DNA of 64,000 nt from Oscillospiraceae bacterium (GTDB lineage: Bacteria; Bacillota; Clostridia; Oscillospirales; CAG-272): positions 62,001 through 126,000 of the forward strand of contig SVTT01000001.1 in the NCBI GenBank assembly GCA_015063625.1. Reading direction: 5' to 3'. The translations under genes and the position numbers were made by a program. A model generated the notes under the pieces. It did no database searches. It was not told where the DNA came from and was given only the letters and a program-made list of their open reading frames with translations. The stretch's first letter is position 1; each line of letters opens with the position of its first letter. Of this stretch, positions 40,044 through 48,435 are shown piece after piece.

Positions 40044-42401
40044 GTGAAAAAAACAATCAGTCTGTTGCTGATTCTTTGTCTTCTGGGAGCATCAATGCTG
40101 ATGTTCTCCTCTTGCGGAAAGACAAAGGTCGATCTTGAGCAGTACAGCGTGATCTATGATTCCGATATTTCCGACACGATGGAGGCAAGCATCAAAAGCT
40201 TTGGTCGGAATTTCGGAGATTGGCTCGGCAACTCGGTAAGTGCCAAAAAGGATGACAAAAAGGACGGTGTGGATACCGCCGACTATGAGATCCTGATCGG
40301 TAACACCTCGCGCGTCGAAAGCGCAGAGGCGCTTTCCATGATCGAGGGTCATGGATATGCCATCGTGGTCAGCGACTATAAGATCGCGATCGTCGGTACG
40401 ACCAATCTGTTCACCAAGATGGCATTGGATGAGTTTGCCAAGCTGTGCTTCGAGGGTGGCATCGAAAACGTCAACGAGTTCCAGATGCAAAAGGAAACCG
40501 TTGTCAGCAACGCGGAAGTTACCAAGCTTGACGCTGATTTTAACATGATCTTCTCTGTGCGTATGGATTATGATAATACCGATAACACCCGTGTAGAGAA
40601 TGAGTCCGATAACCCCGAGGGATATGACTATCCCGTCAATGCTGCCGAGCAGATCCGTGAGTACATTGCAGCGAATTCCGTGCTGAAGAAGAATGATCTT
40701 CGCATGTCGGCAGACAGCAAGTCCTATGAGAAGGAGATCATCGTCGGTGTCACTGACCGCACAGAGGGAAAGAGCTTCCTTTCTACGTTGGATTCGACGG
40801 GCTACGGTATCTCGGTCAACGGAAACAAGATCGTTGTGGGCGCTTTGAACGTGACCACCCTGAAAAAGGCAGTCGCGATCTTCTTTGACGCAATTTTGGA
40901 TTCCAAGACCGCTTCCGGAGAGGAAGGGAAGTACGATATCGTTTTCCCTGCGCAGTATTCCTTCGTCGAGAAGGATACAAAGTCTTCTTGGGTTGCGGAT
41001 TTCCCGAGACCCACCGGCGACGGACTGGCGCTGACCGGTACTACGGACGTGGGCGAGGGCTCCTATTCCTACTCCTATACGGGCGAAGGCGCAACTGCCA
41101 ACGCATGTCTCGCCTATTTCACGGCGCTGGAGAATGCAGGCTATACACTGTATGACAGCAACACCATCGGTAACAATCTTTTCCGTACCTACAATCATGC
41201 CGCAAACGGGATCTCGCTCTACGTGACCTATGCCGAGTATACCTATGATGAGTCACAGAAGGTCAATATGTATGAGCCCACCATCCGCATCGTAGCGGCG
41301 AAGAAGGAAAATGCTCATCTGATTCCCGAAAAGCTTCTTTCTGCTTCTCAGAGCTACACCAAGGTGACCGATACCCGCATTACGGCAATGCGTCTTGACT
41401 ATAACGGCAACGCCACCTCGGTTTACGGTAACTGCTACATCGTCACGCTCGAGGACGGCTCCTTTATCGTGTATGACGGCGGTATGACCGACGCCGATGA
41501 CGAGGCAAGACTTTATAACGTCCTGGCCGATCTGCACAAGACGGTCAACGGAAAGAACAGCATCAGCAGACAGGATCCCATCCGCATCGCGGCATGGTAT
41601 CTCTCGCACGGCCACGGTGACCACTACGGCAACTTCCTGGCTTTTGCCAAGACCTACGGTCAGTATTGCTCGGTGGAATATCTGCTCGGCAACTTCACCT
41701 CGAATGACGAGACCTATAATACCCATAACCCCAACAACTACGTTCGTGACCGCCTCTCGACCATTGCGGGCTATTTCAATAAGCCCTTCACCTATGTCCG
41801 TATCCATTCGGGTCAGCAGTTCTATCTGCGCAACGTTGGTATCGAGGTGCTTTATACGCATGAGGATCTCGGTCCTTGGCCGCTTGGCGTCTTTAATAAC
41901 TCCTCTACTGTGATCCGTCTTTCGCTCCGCAGCACCGACGGGCAGGGCAATCTCAACAATACCGATCCCACGACCTTTACTTGGCTCGGTGACCTGCAGG
42001 ATCGCGGCAGTAAGACGCTTCGTGCCATGTACGGCAATTATATGCAGTCCGATATGGTACAGGTCGCTCACCACGGTTGGGATGGCTGCGAGTGGGCACT
42101 TTATCAGCTGATCGCACCCGAGTGCGTTTGGTGGCCCACTTCCATGGCAAACTTCAACTCCTTCTCTTATGCTGCCAATTCGAGCAACGCCTATGCGCGC
42201 GTTGACTACAAGGTGATCAACGAGCTTTCGAGCGTGAATTATCATATTATTTCCGACTTTTACAATGTCACGATGACCATTAAACCCGACGGACGCCCCG
42301 ATTATAGTATTGGCGGTACCACCGGCCTTTACAGTGCGGGCGAAACGGTTCAAAACACGTTGGCCGCGTACGGAACAGCTGTTCGCAAGATCATTCGCTG
42401 A
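40044..42401 (+). CDS. Exported MBL-fold lipoprotein, paralogue 3 of 4
   Basis: This 785-residue paralogue starts with GTG at 40044 after AAAGGAGG, 30 bases past paralogue 2. The lipobox is FSSC (C24). Module A has EILIGNTSRVESAEALSMIEG with IAIVGTTNLFTKMA, and module B has KEIIVGVTDRTEG. The linker domain shows DFPRPTGDGLALTGTTDVG with YSYTGEGA. The MBL-fold ligands are H522-x-H524-x-D526-H527, D650 and H676-H677-G. It is the closest in tone to paralogue 2. A hairpin terminator follows at 42428. Confidence 0.86.
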   Translation: MKKTISLLLILCLLGASMLMFSSCGKTKVDLEQYSVIYDSDISDTMEASIKSFGRNFGDWLGNSVSAKKDDKKDGVDTADYEILIGNTSRVESAEALSMIEGHGYAIVVSDYKIAIVGTTNLFTKMALDEFAKLCFEGGIENVNEFQMQKETVVSNAEVTKLDADFNMIFSVRMDYDNTDNTRVENESDNPEGYDYPVNAAEQIREYIAANSVLKKNDLRMSADSKSYEKEIIVGVTDRTEGKSFLSTLDSTGYGISVNGNKIVVGALNVTTLKKAVAIFFDAILDSKTASGEEGKYDIVFPAQYSFVEKDTKSSWVADFPRPTGDGLALTGTTDVGEGSYSYSYTGEGATANACLAYFTALENAGYTLYDSNTIGNNLFRTYNHAANGISLYVTYAEYTYDESQKVNMYEPTIRIVAAKKENAHLIPEKLLSASQSYTKVTDTRITAMRLDYNGNATSVYGNCYIVTLEDGSFIVYDGGMTDADDEARLYNVLADLHKTVNGKNSISRQDPIRIAAWYLSHGHGDHYGNFLAFAKTYGQYCSVEYLLGNFTSNDETYNTHNPNNYVRDRLSTIAGYFNKPFTYVRIHSGQQFYLRNVGIEVLYTHEDLGPWPLGVFNNSSTVIRLSLRSTDGQGNLNNTDPTTFTWLGDLQDRGSKTLRAMYGNYMQSDMVQVAHHGWDGCEWALYQLIAPECVWWPTSMANFNSFSYAANSSNAYARVDYKVINELSSVNYHIISDFYNVTMTIKPDGRPDYSIGGTTGLYSAGETVQNTLAAYGTAVRKIIR

Positions 42402-42427
42402 TCCCAAAAATCTCACATAATTGAAAT

Positions 42428-42454
42428 GCCCAAACACTTGTTTGGGCATTTTTT
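42428..42454 (+). terminator. Terminator between MBL paralogues 3 and 4
   Basis: The perfect 8-bp stem GCCCAAAC/GTTTGGGC with a 4-base loop is followed by A and six Ts. It sits 26 bases after paralogue 3 and just before the start of paralogue 4, so paralogue 4 may be expressed at a lower level or by read-through. Confidence 0.82.
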
Positions 42455-42467
42455 GAAAGGGTTTACT

Positions 42468-44765
42468 TTGAAACGAGTAATCATTTGCTTATCCGCAATT
42501 CTCCTGCTGTGTTCGGCGTGCCTCGGGTTCTCATCCTGCTCCTCCGACAAGGTGGATCTGGCGGATTATAAGATCGTTTATGACAGAAATCTGAAAGGGA
42601 TCTTTCTTGACGAGGTGGAGGAGCTTGCGCTTCTTTTGAATGCGCGTGCCGGTGCCGAGCTCTCTTTTGTTTCTGATAAATCCGATTTTACAAGCCGTGA
42701 GATCCTGATCGGAAACACCGACCGCGAGGAGACCGCCAAGGTGCTTGCGAGCATCGAAGGGGAGGGCTACGCCATCCGGATGGTGGGCAAGCACATTGTG
42801 ATCGTCGGTACCGACCGACTGATGACCCTGAAGGCAATGCAGGTGTTTTCCGAGGCTTATCTGACGGGGGAGGGCAAGCTCGAGATCGGCGAAGGGGTAA
42901 TCTGCTCCAACGCAGAGCAGTTGGTGCTTGATAGCAGCTTTGCCGTTGTTTACGATCACAGGCTGGATGACGAAAAGGGAAGCAGCTTCGGCTCCGATTA
43001 TCGTACCGAAACCGAAAACCCGGATGCGTATGACTATCCCGTTGTTGCCGCCCATCAGATCCTTGATGCCTTAGAGTCAAGGGCGTCGCTGATCTGCACG
43101 CTTGATACCGATCAGTTCGATCTTCGTAACAAGGAGATCCTTGTGGGCATTGTGGACAGATCGCTTTGTCAGAGCACGCTGAGTGGGTTGAACGTCAATG
43201 ATTACGGTGTCGTGGTGTCGGGGAATAAGGTCTTGGTCGCGGCTGCCAACGACCCCGGACTGCGTATGGCGATCACGCTTTTTAAAAATATTCTCACCGA
43301 GGCGATGGACGAGGACGGCGTTTGCCGTTTGCCGCAGGATTTTTCCATCTTCCGTATGAGAGATTCCTCTCTTTTATCGGACTTTCCGAAGCCTACGGGT
43401 GAAAATATTGATTTCTGCGGCTCGGTCAACGTGGCAGACGGCTCGGTAGAATTGGTCTATCGCGGAAATGGTGTCAATGCCGACAGCTTTGAAGCATACT
43501 GCCACGGCCTGCTTGATGCGGGATGTGAGCTTTTGCTTGAAAATTCGATCGAGGGAAGCCGATTCAAAACGCTTGTCAACCGTGAAAAAGGATATTCTTT
43601 GCACGTCATGTATGCGGCGTATAAGCACGCGGCTGCGCAGGCGGTGAGTGGTCTTTCTCCCACGCTGCGCGTCGTTTGCTCCTCCTTAAAGAAGGTCGCG
43701 GTGCCTGATGGGGCATTGCTTGACAGTCGGCAGACCTATGAAAAGGTAACCGATACGATGGTGACGGCTGTGAAGCTGGATTACAACTACGATGGCGGTA
43801 ACTACGGTAACAGCTTTGTGATCACGCTGGAGGACGGCTCCTTCATCGTATGCGACGGCGGAGGCTTCTCTGACAATGACGGCGAGGAGCTTTTTAAGGT
43901 CCTGAAGAATCTGTTCTATCGCATTTACGGCGTCCTTCCTACAGCAAGCAATCCCATTCGCATTGCCGCGTGGTATATGTCGCACGGTCACGCCGATCAT
44001 TTTGATGCATTTTCTTATTTTTGCAGCACCTACGGCTATCTGGTGGAAATGGATTATATTATCGCCAACTTCCCCTCGGATGACGAAACCTACAATTGCT
44101 ATAACCCCAACAACTATGTGCGTGATAATTTTTCGGGAATGACCTCGGGATTCCTGAAGCGCCCCGTGTATATCAAGGTGCATACGGGTCAGCGCCTTTT
44201 TGTGCGAAACGTCGAGCTGGAGGTGCTTTATACACACGAGGATCTTTATCCCAATATTCTTGATTATTTTAACGACACCTCCACGGTGATCCGTATGCAT
44301 ATTCGCAATACGAACGGGCAGGGAGAGCTTCGCGGCGAGGAAACCACCGTGCTCTGGCTCGGTGATCTTTATTTGCAGGGAAGTCGGTATCTGCGCGCGA
44401 TGTACGGCAATGCACTGCAAACGGATATCGTGCAGCTCGCGCACCACGGATCAATGGGCTGTGAGTATGAGATGTATCAGCTGGTGGCACCCGAATGCGT
44501 GCTCTGGACGGCAAGCGCGAGCAACTACTATCGACAAACGCGCTATCAAAATTCCTCCAACTGGGTCACACGCGCCAACTATGGGCTTGCGCATCTTGCT
44601 TCGGTGCGCTTTATCATCGTGTGCGACGTATATGACACCACCTTTACCGTGACCGAGCAGGGACCTGTTTATGAGGTGGACGGCGAGAACTGTATGTTTG
44701 ACGCCTCGTTGGTTTCAACCCCCCGCGTTTACTATGGAGATGCGATCATCAAGAAGAATCAATAG
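42468..44765 (+). CDS. Exported MBL-fold lipoprotein, paralogue 4 of 4
   Basis: This 765-residue protein is read from a TTG at 42468, which gives a normal signal peptide (LKRVIICLSAILLLCSACLG) ending FSSC. An ATG at 42426 is in frame but lies across the terminator and would add a charged stretch. Module A is EILIGNTDREETAKVLASIEG with IVIVGTDRLMTLKA, and module B is KEILVGIVDRSLCQ. The linker domain DFPKPTGENIDFCGSVNVADGS carries an extra Cys. MBL ligands are H506-x-H508-x-D510-H511, D633 and H659-H660-G. It is the most diverged of the four, and no separate promoter is seen. Confidence 0.83.
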   Translation: MKRVIICLSAILLLCSACLGFSSCSSDKVDLADYKIVYDRNLKGIFLDEVEELALLLNARAGAELSFVSDKSDFTSREILIGNTDREETAKVLASIEGEGYAIRMVGKHIVIVGTDRLMTLKAMQVFSEAYLTGEGKLEIGEGVICSNAEQLVLDSSFAVVYDHRLDDEKGSSFGSDYRTETENPDAYDYPVVAAHQILDALESRASLICTLDTDQFDLRNKEILVGIVDRSLCQSTLSGLNVNDYGVVVSGNKVLVAAANDPGLRMAITLFKNILTEAMDEDGVCRLPQDFSIFRMRDSSLLSDFPKPTGENIDFCGSVNVADGSVELVYRGNGVNADSFEAYCHGLLDAGCELLLENSIEGSRFKTLVNREKGYSLHVMYAAYKHAAAQAVSGLSPTLRVVCSSLKKVAVPDGALLDSRQTYEKVTDTMVTAVKLDYNYDGGNYGNSFVITLEDGSFIVCDGGGFSDNDGEELFKVLKNLFYRIYGVLPTASNPIRIAAWYMSHGHADHFDAFSYFCSTYGYLVEMDYIIANFPSDDETYNCYNPNNYVRDNFSGMTSGFLKRPVYIKVHTGQRLFVRNVELEVLYTHEDLYPNILDYFNDTSTVIRMHIRNTNGQGELRGEETTVLWLGDLYLQGSRYLRAMYGNALQTDIVQLAHHGSMGCEYEMYQLVAPECVLWTASASNYYRQTRYQNSSNWVTRANYGLAHLASVRFIIVCDVYDTTFTVTEQGPVYEVDGENCMFDASLVSTPRVYYGDAIIKKNQ

Positions 44766-44820
44766 AGTACGCCTTTTGGTGTTTTCTTTTCCCCTGCTAT
44801 CCTTGAAAAGCAATCAAAGC

Positions 44821-44857
44821 AATACCGGCATGCGAAAGCTTCGCATGCCGGTATTCT
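44821..44857. terminator. Bidirectional terminator after the MBL array
   Basis: A 16-bp perfect stem, AATACCGGCATGCGAA/TTCGCATGCCGGTATT, closed by a tiny loop lies between paralogue 4 (+) and the pantothenate kinase gene (-). The U tract is short on both sides. Confidence 0.75.
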
Positions 44858-45709
44858 TTAGCTTGAGAGGGCTGCGCCGATCACTGTTCCGTACTGCGCA
44901 TTTTGGGGGATGATAAAGTGGATGTTAAAGGTTTTTTCAAGGATTTCAAATACGCGTTGGATGGGTGCAAGGGTGGTCAGATTGCCCGTCAGCACCACGC
45001 GGTCGAGTCCGTAGCTGCGTGCCGCAAACACCGAAAGCATGCCGATGGTCTCGCCCACCATGTTGGCAACACCGAGCGCTACGTCGTTTTTACTGGCAAG
45101 ATCGCTGACCTTGCCGAAGTTGGAGGCGGTGAGATCACGATTGACGTTGGGGTATAGCTTTTTGTTGGACATGTCACTGATGCGGAGATCGATGTTGGAA
45201 AGGTCGCCCTCAAGGCAAAGCTGTTCAATGTGCTCCACGGTATCCACGCCGATCAGCAATTTGGAAAGACCTACCAGCGTGCCGCCTCCGACGCCGGTGC
45301 CCCCAAGATATTCGACCTTGGTATTACCGTCCGCAAGCTGTTTGGCATAGATCAGTGCCGTGCCCGTGCCCATGCTGACGATGATCGCCTCGTCAAGCCC
45401 CGAGAGGTAGAGTCCGCCCAAAGCTACGCTGGTGAATTCGGGAACCGATCTGCAGGACAATCCCTCGTAAAGAGGCTTCTCGGCAAAGGTGGAGCCTACT
45501 CCTGTCATCATGACACGGTCGATGTCACCGAGCGAAAGACCGTTTTCCATGGTAAATTTTCCAAACGCGCCGTAGATCGAGGTCAGGGGGTCGTTTGCAC
45601 GCACAAACTGGGGCGTGATCAGCTCACGTCCGTTTTCGTTCTCCCGAAAGCCCACGATTTTTGTGGCGGTGCCGCCAACGTCGATGCCCAATACGGTTTT
45701 CTTTGTCAT
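44858..45709 (-). CDS. coaW: Type II pantothenate kinase
   Basis: This 283-residue ASKHA-fold kinase makes 4'-phosphopantothenate, the first step of coenzyme A synthesis. It has the phosphate-1 loop GIDVGGTATKIVGF, TGVGSTFAEKPLYEGL, IVSMGTGTALIYA (phosphate 2), GGTGVGGGTLVGLSKLL, and an adenosine-loop stretch RVVLTGNLTT near the end. In known type II enzymes, feedback inhibition by CoA is weak. The ATG at 45709 follows AAAAAGGAGCC. A longer reading of 9 residues lacks a ribosome binding site. It is divergent from the NagD-like gene. Confidence 0.88.
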   Translation of the reverse strand: MTKKTVLGIDVGGTATKIVGFRENENGRELITPQFVRANDPLTSIYGAFGKFTMENGLSLGDIDRVMMTGVGSTFAEKPLYEGLSCRSVPEFTSVALGGLYLSGLDEAIIVSMGTGTALIYAKQLADGNTKVEYLGGTGVGGGTLVGLSKLLIGVDTVEHIEQLCLEGDLSNIDLRISDMSNKKLYPNVNRDLTASNFGKVSDLASKNDVALGVANMVGETIGMLSVFAARSYGLDRVVLTGNLTTLAPIQRVFEILEKTFNIHFIIPQNAQYGTVIGAALSS

Positions 45710-45755
45710 ATGAGGCTCCTTTTTGTATATTATCACGGTTTATTTTAACACAGTC

Positions 45756-45784
45756 TTGCAAAAAAATCAAGGGAGTGTTATAAT
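45756..45784 (+). promoter_or_regulatory. Sigma-A promoter of nagD-rqcH(-topB)
   Basis: TTGCAA at 45756-45761 and TATAAT at 45779-45784 are 17 bases apart, 34 bases before the NagD-like gene. Confidence 0.8.
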
Positions 45785-45817
45785 ATATGGGAATTTTTTC
45801 AAATGAGGAGTCTTTTT

Positions 45818-46639
45818 ATGAGCTTTAAGAATCCGAACCCCGCGCTTCTTGCCGAGAAGGAGCTTTATATTTTTGATATGGATGGCACGATCTATCTTGG
45901 ATATCAGGTCTTTCCGTTTGCCATTCGCTTCATCAACAATCTGCGCGCTGCGGGTAAGAGAGTGCTGTTTTTCACCAACAATGCATCTCATACCACCGAT
46001 TTTTACGTCAAAAAGCTGGAAAAGCTTGGATTTTCTCCCCGTAAGGAGGAGATCATGACCTCGGGTGACGTGACCATTGAGTATCTGAAGCGGCACCGTG
46101 CAGGCAAGAATGTCTATCTTGTCGGCACCGATGAGCTGGTTGCCAACTTCAGGGAGAACGGTATCCCCATGCTGGAGGGTAGCGAAGAGCGTGCCGATAT
46201 CGTAGTCACCAGCTTTGATACCACGCTGACCTATCAAAAGCTTGACAATGCCTGCCGTCTGGTCCGCGGCGGTGCGGAGTATCTTTCCACGCATCCCGAT
46301 TTCAATTGCCCCACCGAGACGGGATTCATCCCCGACAGCGGCGCCATTGCCGCCTTTGTGACCGCCTCAACGGGCAAGAAGCCGACCTATTTCGGCAAGC
46401 CCTATAAGGAAACCATTGAGATGATCTGTGAGGCGACGGGCTACCGCTGCGATCAGATGTGCATTTTCGGCGATCGCCTTTATACCGATATTGCCGTAGG
46501 CAAGCGTCACGGCGTGACGGCGGTTCTCGTTCTTTCGGGCGAGACAACTGCGGCAGACGTGGAGGAGGCAGCCGAGGCAGACCGTCCCGATTTCATGTAT
46601 GATTCGCTGGATGATGTGGATCGCATCCTATTTCAATAA
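45818..46639 (+). CDS. NagD/PGP-like HAD-family phosphatase (HAD-IIA)
   Basis: This 273-residue HAD hydrolase of subclass IIA shows motif I FDMDGTIYLG, motif II FFTNNASH, a cap region with PDFNCPTETGFIPDSGAIAAF, KPYKETIE for motif III, and motif IV FGDRLYTDIAVGKRHG. Relatives dephosphorylate nucleotides, glycerol phosphate or 4-nitrophenyl phosphate. It is likely a cytoplasmic house-cleaning phosphatase. The ATG at 45818 is chosen because GAGGAG ends 8 bases before it, whereas an ATG at 45803 would precede this site. It starts a + strand run with rqcH and topB. Confidence 0.9.
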   Translation: MSFKNPNPALLAEKELYIFDMDGTIYLGYQVFPFAIRFINNLRAAGKRVLFFTNNASHTTDFYVKKLEKLGFSPRKEEIMTSGDVTIEYLKRHRAGKNVYLVGTDELVANFRENGIPMLEGSEERADIVVTSFDTTLTYQKLDNACRLVRGGAEYLSTHPDFNCPTETGFIPDSGAIAAFVTASTGKKPTYFGKPYKETIEMICEATGYRCDQMCIFGDRLYTDIAVGKRHGVTAVLVLSGETTAADVEEAAEADRPDFMYDSLDDVDRILFQ

Positions 46640-46654
46640 TTAAAGGAAGACAGT

Positions 46655-48415
46655 ATGGCATTTGACGCAGGATTTCTTGCCGCGGTCGCGGCAGAGCTGA
46701 GGCAAACGGCGCTCGGCGCAAGAATTGAAAAGGTCTATCAGCCGGAGCGCGATGCCGTGATCCTGCAAATGCGCACCTTTGCGGGAGGTAAGCGACTGCT
46801 GATCAATGCGGGATCGGCAAATCCGCGTATGGGATTTACCGAGATCCCCATGGAAAACCCCCAGAATCCTCCCTTGTTCTGCATGCTGCTGCGCAAGCAT
46901 CTTTCGGGTGCCAAGCTGCTCTCGGTCAATCAGGCGGGCTTCGAGCGTGTGCTGACGCTGGAGTGGGAAACCAGGGATGAGATGGGCTATACCTGTATCC
47001 GCCGTCTTGTGGCGGAGATGATGGGGAAATACAGTAATTTGATCTTTACCGACGGGGAGGGCAGGATCCTTGCCGTCCTGCGTCCCGTGGATTTCACCAC
47101 CAGCAGCTTGCGCCAGGTGTTGCCCGGTATGCGCTATGAGCTGCCTCCGCCCCAGGAAAAGGCGAATCCTTTGACAGTCGCGGAGTCGGAATTTGAAGAG
47201 CTGCTTGCACATGCGGGCGACCGCCCTGCCGACAAATGGATCACCGCCACCTTTCTCGGCATTTCTGCAAGCGTGGCAAGGGAGATCGTTTATCGCGCGG
47301 CAGGGGAGAGCGACGCATTGCTTTACAGTATTCCCAAGGCGGCGCTCTACGAAAGCTTTGCCGCAGTGATCTCCATGGTAAGGGAGGAGCGCTTTTCTCC
47401 CTGTGTCGTCTATGACGAACGGGAGGTGCCCAAGGAATATGCCTTTTTGCCGCTGACCCATTACGGCAAGATGCGCGCCGTCGAAAGCCCCTCGGTATTG
47501 CTTGACCTCTGGTTTGGGGAAAAGGATAAGCGCGCCCGTATCACACAGCGTGCCGCCGATCTTTTAAAGCTTTTGACCAATGCCCGTAACCGTATTGCTC
47601 ATAAGCTCTCGCTGCAGGAGGCAGAGCTTGCCGCCTGTGAGAAGGGAGAGGAATATAAGCGTGCGGGGGATCTCATCGTTGCCAATTGCTATCAGCTGCA
47701 AAAGGGTGCCAAAAGCGCGGTGCTGATCGATTATAACGACTATCGTGAGGACGGCAGCTTCGGAAGTGTCACAGTCGAGCTTGACCCCCGCCTTTCGCCT
47801 ACCGCAAACGCGCAGCGGTATTACAAAAGATACAATAAAAGCAAAAGTGCGCGCGTGGAGCTCGGAAAGCAGATCGAGCTTGGCAGAAAGGAGCTTGCCT
47901 ATCTTGCCAGCGTCAATACCGCGCTTTCCACTGCGGAGACCCCGACCGACCTGTTGGAGATCCGCGAGGAGCTGGCGCGAAGCGGCTATGCATCCCGTAT
48001 CAAGACGGCGCAGAGCGTCAAGCGCCCCGCCGCCCCCTCCTTTGCCGAATACCGCACGACGGGGGGATACCGCGTGCTGTGCGGCAAAAACAATCTGCAA
48101 AACGAACACATCACGCACAAGCTTGCTGAGAAAAACGATTTTTGGTTTCATGTCAAGGGTATGCCCGGCTCTCACGTGGTGATGCTGCTGGAGGGGAAGG
48201 AGGAGCCGGAGGCGCTCGACTTCACCGAGGCGGCGTCGATCGCAGCGATCTATTCGGAGGCAGGCGGTGCTCCCATGACCGAGGTGGATTATACCAAGGT
48301 CAGGAACCTGAAAAAGGCACCCGGCGGAAAGCCCGGCTTCGTGATCTACCATACCAATTGGAGCGCCACGGTGTCGCCCGATAAGGAGCAGATCGCAAAG
48401 CTGCGCGTGAAATAA
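46655..48415 (+). CDS. rqcH: Rqc2/NEMF-family protein RqcH (fibronectin-binding-like)
   Basis: This 586-residue NFACT protein is part of bacterial ribosome quality control. In the family it recruits tRNA-Ala to stalled 50S subunits and adds alanine tails. The NFACT-N domain opens MAFDAGFLAAVAAEL and has ANPRMGFTEIPMENPQNPPLFCMLLRKHL. A coiled-coil middle region lies around residues 280-420 (AQRYYKRYNKSKSARVELGK). The NFACT-R domain near the C-terminus has NDFWFHVKGMPGSHVVML and VDYTKVRNLKKAPGGKPGFVIY. AAAGGAAG precedes the ATG. It is 15 bases after the NagD-like gene, and topB follows 20 bases on. Confidence 0.93.
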   Translation: MAFDAGFLAAVAAELRQTALGARIEKVYQPERDAVILQMRTFAGGKRLLINAGSANPRMGFTEIPMENPQNPPLFCMLLRKHLSGAKLLSVNQAGFERVLTLEWETRDEMGYTCIRRLVAEMMGKYSNLIFTDGEGRILAVLRPVDFTTSSLRQVLPGMRYELPPPQEKANPLTVAESEFEELLAHAGDRPADKWITATFLGISASVAREIVYRAAGESDALLYSIPKAALYESFAAVISMVREERFSPCVVYDEREVPKEYAFLPLTHYGKMRAVESPSVLLDLWFGEKDKRARITQRAADLLKLLTNARNRIAHKLSLQEAELAACEKGEEYKRAGDLIVANCYQLQKGAKSAVLIDYNDYREDGSFGSVTVELDPRLSPTANAQRYYKRYNKSKSARVELGKQIELGRKELAYLASVNTALSTAETPTDLLEIREELARSGYASRIKTAQSVKRPAAPSFAEYRTTGGYRVLCGKNNLQNEHITHKLAEKNDFWFHVKGMPGSHVVMLLEGKEEPEALDFTEAASIAAIYSEAGGAPMTEVDYTKVRNLKKAPGGKPGFVIYHTNWSATVSPDKEQIAKLRVK

Positions 48416-48435
48416 GTCAAAAAGAGGAAAGTTAG

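Noticed and set aside
35179-44765. Class B beta-lactamase (antibiotic resistance) reading of the MBL domains
   Set aside because: The HHG and LGD motifs and the large size fit the ComEC-like branch of the superfamily. Nothing points to beta-lactam hydrolysis.
35179-44765. Competence (ComEC) channel genes
   Set aside because: The ComEC membrane channel and OB domains are missing. Only the MBL-fold domain is alike, and here it is on lipoproteins.
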